Under the pieces are notes generated by a model. It did no database searches, was not told the DNA's origin, and was given only the letters and a program-made list of their open reading frames with translations. From the NCBI RefSeq assembly GCF_014529535.1, contig NW_023504022.1, positions 3,530,986-3,594,985 on the forward strand: 64,000 nucleotides of DNA. Reading direction: 5' to 3'. Positions 56,664 to 64,000 of the stretch are shown in pieces. Made by a program: the position numbers and the translations under genes. Source of the stretch: Bradysia coprophila (Eukaryota > Arthropoda > Insecta > Diptera > Sciaridae). The first letter of the stretch is position 1. The number at the start of each line of letters is the position of its first letter.

Positions 56664-56869
56664 GTTGATATGCTCCGATTTGCCTTTGTTATTGTTTATG
56701 TGTGTGAAAGTTCTGCACTGTAGCGGCGCAACAATTTGTTTAAGTATTCGATTCTTTGCGCTCTATTTTCTCGTTAGATACCTTCACTCTGGTAAATATC
56801 CATAGAAAAAATAGAAAAATCTATTCTTTTACTAGGGAGGGAAAATGGACTCCTTCGTAAAGGGAAACG

Positions 56870-56982
56870 TTATACTACACTCGGGAAATAATTTGATATT
56901 TCGTATCACGATGAGTAAAAGTGTCCGAGGGCTTTAGCCCGATCTGGATACGAAATATCAAATTCATTCCCTTGTATAGTAA
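56870..56982. mobile_element. 113-bp MITE-like inverted repeat
   Basis: TTATACTACACTCGGGAAAT and TTGATATTTCGTATC are inverted as GATACGAAATATCAA and ATTCCCTTGTATAGTAA. The arms are about 37 bp, the loop about 39 bp and GC-richer (CCGAGGGCTTTAGCCC). Confidence 0.75.
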
Positions 56983-59104
56983 GATACTATTACAATCGAG
57001 CCATAGTGTCCAAACAGCATTTCCCTATCACATGTCTAGAGTTTGTTGAAATGTTAGACCGCATTTACTTAAATAATGCACGTAAAATAAACTGAATGGA
57101 CAACATTTTTACAAAGATTTCTCTCTTTATCTTTATAATTTCATCGGCTTCAGTCAATTCACGGCTCCATGCAATGTTATACATCCATTGATTTACACTG
57201 GTACACAGTGTGTATTCTCTGAAAAATGACAGTGTATACTCACACATTCGCAGAAACTACAATGAAACTACGGTGGCTCAATGTAAAAATGAAAAAGGAA
57301 GACCAGATAATTCATGTGTTGTTGCGCCTTAGCCTCTCTCTCTCTCTCTCCCTCTCTGGCGGTTTCTTCTGTCTTTTGAAAGTGAACACTAGTCAGTTTG
57401 AGTGAGCCATTATACGTGAACGGTACGGAATGCCATTCATGTTGTATTTATATTATGGTCGTTGAGGCAGTGTGAATAAAGCAAGAATTCCAAACACTAC
57501 GGTTTTTGTGTATGAGTGGCGTGTCTTTCCGTCATTTTTGTTTAACAATTTTTTTTTGTGGATCAAATGCATTTTGGATTATTTTTTATTTTATTGTTTA
57601 AACAAGAGAGGCCCGCTTTTGATGCAGTCGTATTGATTAATACAGTGCAATTAATGCGATTAGAGTAGAAATTTAATGAAGTAGGAAATTCATTCAACCG
57701 AGATGAATGTCTTGTTTTGTTGAACTTTTTTTTTGTCTTTTAATTGATTTCGGCAGGAAATTCTAATTTGATCGAAATTATGTGCATAACATATTTGTGC
57801 GCTGGTTTATGATGTGAATAATGTATCCATTGGATTTGTTTAGTGTTCTGTGGTCGAATAAACAAATGAAAAATGTTGTCCGTTTTCCTAGACTCCTCTT
57901 TAGCGGTGTATTGTAGTTGGGCCGAGTGAAGAACACTCACGAAATGTTGGGAAAATAAAAATGGATTCTTGATTTATCCATTTTTTTCGCTCTCTTATAC
58001 GGAGATGTATTATACATACGTTCTCTGTGTGTTAAGTTCGAATGTGTCTGGAAGAATAATGCGACGATCGAGCTAAATTAATGAAATTGCCAATTTCCTT
58101 GCTTTGATTGAGTCTTTAAGGACAGTGCTAGAAATCAATGGAATTTTCATATTAATGCGAATTCATTCGCAAGACTGGTATACCGATTGGTGATATTGTT
58201 GTTGTTGGTTTGCTGTATACAGTGGCAATTCATTACCATTGTGAAAGTAAGAAGAGGATTTATATATCAGCCATTGTCTGTCTTGTTATCGTATGGTGTG
58301 TTAACGAAATCAATCAGACAACGAAAAGTACGGGTCGATCACTGGGGTTAAGGCTACGGATGCAAAATGAATTATTACTTTTGTTAGGTAGTCCCTCTGA
58401 GCGGTAGAATATTTTCAGTTACTAATTATACGTTTATCCAACTTACAGCGTAAATGTGAACAATAACTCAAAATTGGAAGTGAAAAGAAGTTTGTGTCAG
58501 AAAGTTCTGCTAAACAAACAGTTAATGCTGACTGTACAGATGTGATGTTGTAGTTCAATTCAAGCTGCTCATCAGACTAATAAATTATTTCTCGTATTTG
58601 AGTGATTCCGCGAATGGATAATGTGCTAAAAGTGATTGTAGTGCAATGAAAATTTCATTCATTAAACCGGCTCCTAGCAACAATTAAAGGGAAAAACTAA
58701 TTATCAAACAACATGAATGAAAATTATTGGAGTCAGTCAACATAGCCGGAATACCGGGGTGAGTTTTGTTTGCTTTTTTGAATTCCTATTGTCTCCTTGT
58801 CTGTATTGGTGTGAGAAGACATTTCTGCACGCTTTCTGGACGATAATATAGTCCGAAGAACGTTTTTATCGTTTTTTTAACCACAATATCGTCCAGAAAA
58901 CGAATATATTGTCCAGGTAATATTTTAAAATTTTACATTTTAGACGAGATTGTATCGTCCTCGGCGATAAATTGTCGAACGATAATATCGTTCAGTAACA
59001 GTTATTTTACTAACGCATGCTGAAACACTTTTTCAACACAAGTTAGGAACAACGTTTTTCCTAAACGACGTTGGAAATACGCGATATTTCAACACAAGTT
59101 AGGA
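56983..59104. other. 2.1 kb without a recognisable gene
   Basis: A CT-rich microsatellite lies at about 57332-57357. From 58830 to 58990 short phrases such as ATCGTCCAGAAAACG, TATTGTCC and GATAATATCGTTC recur, marking an eroded repeat. The frames at 57740-57940 (minus) and 58210-58407 (plus) have no known motif. Confidence 0.4.
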
Positions 59105-59105
59105 A

Positions 59106-59140
59106 AACGATGTTATCGTCTAAAAAACGATAACATTGTT
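59106..59140. repeat. 14-bp hairpin
   Basis: AACGATGTTATCGT pairs with ACGATAACATTGTT around a 7-nt A-rich loop; one G-T pair. It closes the series of ATCGT-rich short repeats. Confidence 0.6.
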
Positions 59141-59281
59141 CCTGACGTTATTGACCATGTCAGCACTCCGTCTGCATTCAATAATTACTAGAAAAAATGC
59201 AGAAGTCTCAATATCGCACAGGGTACTTTCACAAATTACTTTCGCGTTGGGGGCTGGCATCAGCATGGAATTAAATGGTTA

Positions 59282-59523
59282 TAGTGTTGCAGGAGTCATT
59301 ACCGATCGAACGGTACCAAATTCGCCGAGGGCTGGTCCATAGGTCCACTTCCACATCCGTTGGAACATTTTTTCAGTTTTTCGTATAGGATCGTTTGGGG
59401 GTACCGGATTTTTCCAATTTTAAACGTTTATAGTGTAGCAGAAGTCATTATCGATCGAATGGTACCAAATTCCCCGAGTGCTGGTCCATAGGTCCACTTC
59501 CACATCCGTTGGAACATTTTTTT
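59282..59523 (+). repeat. 149-bp direct repeat, nearly two copies
   Basis: TAGTGTTGCAGGAGTCATTA at 59282 and TAGTGTAGCAGAAGTCATTA at 59431 begin units that share GGTCCATAGGTCCACTTCC and CATCCGTTGGAACATTTTTT. The second copy is partial. Confidence 0.85.
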
Positions 59524-60747
59524 AATAAAAAGAAAACATAACGCAGTATAACTGACAGGTTGGGTCAGCCTTTTTGATATTACTCTTACATCTTACAATC
59601 AAAAAATTAAAATTAATTCGGTCTTGAACAAACACGATAAAGAGGTGGAATGTAAAAAACAAACAGAAGCGAACGCTTCACGTTCTTCTTGAAAGTCTCC
59701 ATAGCAGCGTTGGATACAATTATGGATTGTGTAGCGTACAGAATGTTCACAAAATAAAATCATAAAATTCATAAGAGCGAAATTGATCCATGTAAAAGTG
59801 GATAAACGTAAAAGAACATCGACCCTCTCCTCTCCAACCAACGCGTTACAACTTCATTTCGTCGAACGCAATTTTCCTTTTGTAACTTTTCGTTTGGTTG
59901 GATTTTTCTGTTATTAGAACAAAGAGATTTGTGTGCTGTAATACCTGGAAATGATTAATTCCCTTAGTTCAATAGAACCACATGTGGAACAAATGAGCAA
60001 TGAATATTGTGTGTTCGTTGCTTGGCTATATAACATTCGCCCAATCAAACGTATTAGGCTCAATTAAATTTCGAATTCTTTGAATGCAAGTTGTAACTAA
60101 AAAAAGCACTACTGCTGGCTGATGGTTACACTCAATTAAATTTTTTGTTATGTCTTCATTCTTGCTGTAAATTGTTGTGCAACAACAGCAACTAACACAA
60201 AAAGGTAGAGAAATGTACGATGAAAACATGGAATTAAGACAAAGAATTTTTGAATTCTTCAACCAAAAAAAACAAACTTTCTTTGAGTATCCAACTCTCT
60301 ATCCATATACTTTTCTCAAAGACCATAAATAATCTGAGATTATGATGAGAATATGTAATAAATCAGATTACCATCAAAATCGATACGATTAATTTCCTTG
60401 GGGATAAAGCTTATGTGTCATTCAAATACGGAAGTAAAATCGAAAAATAATGTCCAATCTTCTCTAAACGCCGGACATGCAAATAATGCGGAATTCTGGC
60501 AATCGTGTACAGACATACCGGAAAGAATTTTTTTTCTTAGTCTGGCGGGAAAAGCGTACTTTTCGTCTCACCAGACATAGTTCGAGGCATTTGTTTGAAA
60601 AGAATAGTTTTTACCACTTGGTTGGGTGGTTGTTTCTTGAAGTTTTGATTCTTCTTGTTTATCAAATTTGATTGAGAAATTTCCAAAAATCTTAGTGAAG
60701 CTAAATCGACCGAGAAGAACAACCATAGGGAAATATTCACATTTGGA
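59524..60747. other. No gene recognised
   Basis: Minus frames at 59599-59841 and 60026-60262 and plus frames at 60398-60671 have no recognisable family or splice structure. Confidence 0.4.
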
Positions 60748-61099
60748 GATTCACCGGAGTGTCATCGGTGATTCACCGTAGTTTCATAGGCGATTCACCG
60801 GTGTTTCATAGGCGATTCACCGGTGTTTCATAGGCGATTCACCGTAGTTTCATAGGCGATTCACCGGTGTTTCATAGGCGATTCACCGGTGTTTCATTGG
60901 TGATTCACCGTAGTTTCATAGGCGATTCACCGGTGTTTCATAGGCGATTCACCGGTGTTTCATAGGCGATTCACCGGTGTTTCATAGGCGATTCACCGGT
61001 GTTTCATAGGCGATTCACCGGTGTTTCATAGGCGATTCACCGTAGTTTCATAGGCGATTCACCGGTGTTTCATAAGCGATTCACCGGTGTTTCATTGGT
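60748..61099. repeat. 22-bp minisatellite, 16 units, with higher-order pattern
   Basis: Units of 22 bp begin GATTCACCG. Two main forms occur: B (GATTCACCGTAGTTTCATAGG) and C (GATTCACCGGTGTTTCATAGG). The order is U-B-C-C-B-C-C'-B-C-C-C-C-C-B-C-C', where C' ends ATTGGT and U is a diverged first unit. B thus recurs with spacing of mostly three units. Confidence 0.95.
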
Positions 61100-62046
61100 G
61101 ATTTCGCTACCACAGCTTACTAAGCGAAAAATTTCCAATTTTGATTACATGGAAATGTTAACGTAACCACTGGCAAAACGACATTATCATCGTATACTCA
61201 TCGGAACGTCCATACATAATATATCAGCAGTACCTTCTTGAAACAGGAACTATTCTTAGCCGTCTTTGAGGCTTAATAATTGACCATTCGATCGATTAAT
61301 TCCATGTTTTCGTTTTTGTATTATTAATTTATGTGAAACTTTAGCCGAGTCGGTATTATATCCGAAATAGAATATAACCACAATTCCAACTGTTAAATGA
61401 TTTTATATCGCTTTTGACAGTGTAACATAAAATTTAACCATTTTAAACAATAAAATGTTCATAACTCGACCACAATATACGAGTGGTGACTGGCTGGACC
61501 GAGGATTCCATATGATTATCGTCATCGGTTACAATATAATAACTGTCTTGTGTCGTTTTAAAACCGTTTTTTTTTTTATTGTATATGAGTGTGTGTGCTA
61601 AGGATTTTTAATGGTCTCTCACTTGAATGAATTCGAATGAAATGGTAAACGAAGCATTAGAATAAAGATCATTGGACACGGTAATAAACTTGATACACAA
61701 ATGTTCAGCTATACGTGGTAGTTGTGTATAACAGTTAATTTGTAATATAACTTCTTTTTATTGGAACATCAATTTAAAATTCTGTGTAGAATCGTAGTCA
61801 GTAAATTTTCACGAAGCATCAACTGACTTGTTTACGTTGATTATTCGTTTCTTGCTTTTTCTATTTATTTTCGAAAACATCGTAGGACTTGAAACAAATA
61901 AAATTGTGTAATGCAGTAAAAGACATTAGACTCGTCTCTCTATATCCATATCCCATTGACTTGTATCGTTTTGTGTACACTTTCCCATTTTTCATCATCA
62001 TCTTCCTTCTGGCTGTATAGCTGATTTTTTTTGGATACTAATAAAC
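61100..62046. other. No gene recognised
   Basis: AT-rich, with no open frame of note and no repeat that I can define. Confidence 0.4.
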
Positions 62047-63340
62047 GACCGATAAATTAATTCAAAACTACCGATAAAAAATAATAAATGACCGATAGAC
62101 AAATTCACAAGTACCGATAAAAATATTCAAAACTACCGATAACTTTTTACCGATAAAAAGTGATAAAATACTGATAAATTAATAATTTTACGACTATTCA
62201 TCGGTCAAATTCGATTTTCTATCGGTAGTTTATAACTTTCTATCGGTAGTTTATTAATTTCTATCGATAGTTCATTATTTTCTATTGGTAGTTCATTATT
62301 TTCTATCAGTAGTTCATCACTGGGGCCTTTCTGTTGATTTTTCTTCGATTTCAAATGGAAATTTTTCTACTGAGGACCTTTCTGTTAATTTTTTTCGATT
62401 TCAAATCAGAATTTTCCAATTGAGGCCTTTCTCTTAATGTTTTCGATTTCCAATCGTAATTTTTCCACTCAGGCCTTTCTGTTAATTTTTTTCGATTTCC
62501 AATGGAAATTTTTTCACTGTGGCCTTTCTGTTGATTTTTCTTCGATTTCAAATGGAATTTTTTTTGCTGAGGGCCTTTCTGTTAGTTTTTTTTCGATTTC
62601 CAATCAAAATTTTCCAACTGAGGCCTTTCTGTTAATTTTTTTGATTTCCAATCAAAATTTTCCAACTGAGGCCTTTCTGTTAATTTTTTTTCGATTTCCA
62701 ATCAGTAGGATTTCCAATATGTTCGCTAAAATGGGCTGCATTTGTTTGAACACTAAATGGTTGAAATTTAAAAAAGCCCTGGACGGGCCTGGACGGGGAG
62801 CCTCACGACATTTACGATAAATTGGTTTTCGTTGTGTTTTCATTTCTCTATTATTACTTCCGTTATTTTTTTCTATTTTGTTTTTTCTATTTTTCGTATT
62901 ATCTAAAAAATCTTGAGCACTAAAAATTTATGTTTGACCAATCGATAACAACAATTGACCATATTAAGTATTATAAACTGCCGATAGAAAAAATTAAAGT
63001 ACCGATAGAAAATGATGAACTACCGATACAAAATAATGAACTACCGATAAAAAATAATTAATGATCGATAGAAATTATTAAACTACCGATAGAAAATAAT
63101 GAGTTACCGATGTTAAGTAATAAACTACTGATAGAAAATGATAAATGATCGATAAAACGACCAGTTTATCGGTACTTTAGTACTTTTTATCGGTAAAAAG
63201 TTATCGGTAGTTTTGAATATTTTTATCGGTACTTGGGAATTTCGTTATCGGTACTTTATTATTTTTTATCGGTACCGTGTTTATCGGTCATTTATTATTT
63301 TTTATCGGTAGTTTTGAATTAATTTATCGGTAGAATATAA
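62047..63340. mobile_element. CCGATA-rich foldback element, 1.3 kb
   Basis: The left arm (about 62047-62310) and right arm (about 62960-63340) are inverted copies built from repeated CTACCGATA / TATCGGTAG words at 15-30 bp spacing, for example CGATAAATTAATTCAAAAC at the left end and its complement at the right end. The middle holds the tandem repeat at 62323-62700. This resembles Drosophila FB elements, with long internally repetitive inverted ends. No transposase. Confidence 0.85.
62323..62700. repeat. 50-60-bp tandem repeat, about 7 copies, inside the foldback
   Basis: GGCCTTTCTGTTGATTTTTC or GGCCTTTCTGTTAATTTTT followed by TTCGATTTCAAATGGAA or TTCGATTTCCAATC recurs at roughly 50-63-bp steps. 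The repeat produces reading frames on both strands that are unlikely to be genes. Confidence 0.85.
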
Positions 63341-64000
63341 TATCCCATTTTTTTCCTTTTCTCTCTCTCTCACTCTCTTACCCGAGGCTTTTATCCACCG
63401 ACCAACTTGCCAAAAAATAATGTGTCATTATTCGAAAACAAGTAATTCATTTTCCCGAACTGAATCGTGTTCTCTACGGTCCAACAAAACAGATGAATCT
63501 TAGAATATATATCGGTAGCAATATTGATGGAGCATGAGATATTTTATTGATTAGCATGTTTGTAAACACTTAGCTGTTTCGGTTGGTTCTTCTTCTACTT
63601 TTTTTTTTAACGTTGAACACAATAACCGTGAGTAATACGTTCGATAAAGATTAATTGAACCGCTCTCCGCGTTATTTGCGTTTTCATTCTGTCCCATGGT
63701 GTGTATCTGTGAGATTAAAGTGAGGTGAAAGTTTCAGATTTTTCTAAAACTTTCTTAATCAAATTTAATATCTTTTTGATTTATTTACACTTTGGGGATT
63801 TCGGCATTATAATACCTGGACTTTCGTTTCTTCTTGCCGGAATCATATGGCCATTGCAGATCCCATACCAATTTTTTGCGCTACTTCTTCGATCTGTTAA
63901 CTCATTCGACAAAAAAAACCAATGCGATACCAAATACTGTTAACAGTTTTTCAAGAGCCTCGACCCGTTTATGCTCTCTTTGTTTTATGGCTTTGTTTGT
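63341..64000. other. No gene recognised
   Basis: A CT-rich microsatellite at about 63359-63380 and a short plus frame (63725-63943) with two hydrophobic stretches and no known family. Nothing else is supported. Confidence 0.4.

Noticed and set aside
62437..62820. 127-codon plus-strand frame with a repeated SNRNFSTQAFLL-type motif
   Set aside because: Produced by the tandem repeat in the foldback core; the minus strand gives an equally long repetitive frame.

Overview
The window looks like AT-rich intergenic and heterochromatin-edge DNA from an insect, most likely a fly (Diptera). The main evidence is a spliced ZAD plus C2H2 zinc-finger gene (a family expanded in holometabolous insects), a partial insect-type Vps13D copy, short GT-AG introns, and many short inverted-repeat transposons, foldback elements, an RTE-like LINE tail and satellite DNA. 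No bacterial operons, rRNA or CRISPR are present. No sequence search was possible; all family names come from reading translations and motifs.

Layout. 1-8125: a satellite array with an exact 147-bp period, about 51 monomers and higher-order structure, ending in a degraded monomer. 8.1-12 kb: decayed coding fragments (one resembling the second DNA-binding OB fold of RPA1), a perfect hairpin and a 1.5-kb Tc1/mariner-type element. 12.0-17.7 kb and 41.97-48.1 kb: the two arms of a 6-kb inverted segmental duplication separated by 24 kb. The right arm carries an intact four-exon medium-chain dehydrogenase-like gene; the left arm carries its frameshifted, truncated copy. Each arm holds private transposon insertions, and the other arm often preserves the empty site.

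The 24-kb spacer holds a three-exon gene with an HELAH zincin motif (18.2-19.1 kb), a broken N-terminal Vps13D copy (20.6-29.2 kb) with one transposon at its start codon and another 3.9 kb inside its fifth exon, the zinc-finger gene (29.6-31.4 kb), a convergent small membrane-protein gene (31.45-32.04 kb, minus strand), and a run of foldback and hairpin elements (34.9-37.4 kb). 37.4-41.1 kb shows no gene.

48.1-64 kb: a modular repeat sharing parts with three other copies in the window, nested elements around a 2.56-kb hAT-type transposon with an 8-bp target duplication, a 5'-truncated LINE, a 22-bp minisatellite with a B-C-C higher-order pattern, and a CCGATA-rich foldback element. No convincing host gene is visible to the right of 48.63 kb.

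The apparently functional genes are four: the dehydrogenase-like gene, the ZAD zinc-finger gene, the small membrane protein and (less surely) the HELAH gene. They do not form a pathway. The interest lies in genome structure: the satellite, the inverted duplication used as a natural clock for insertions, and the very clean palindromes.
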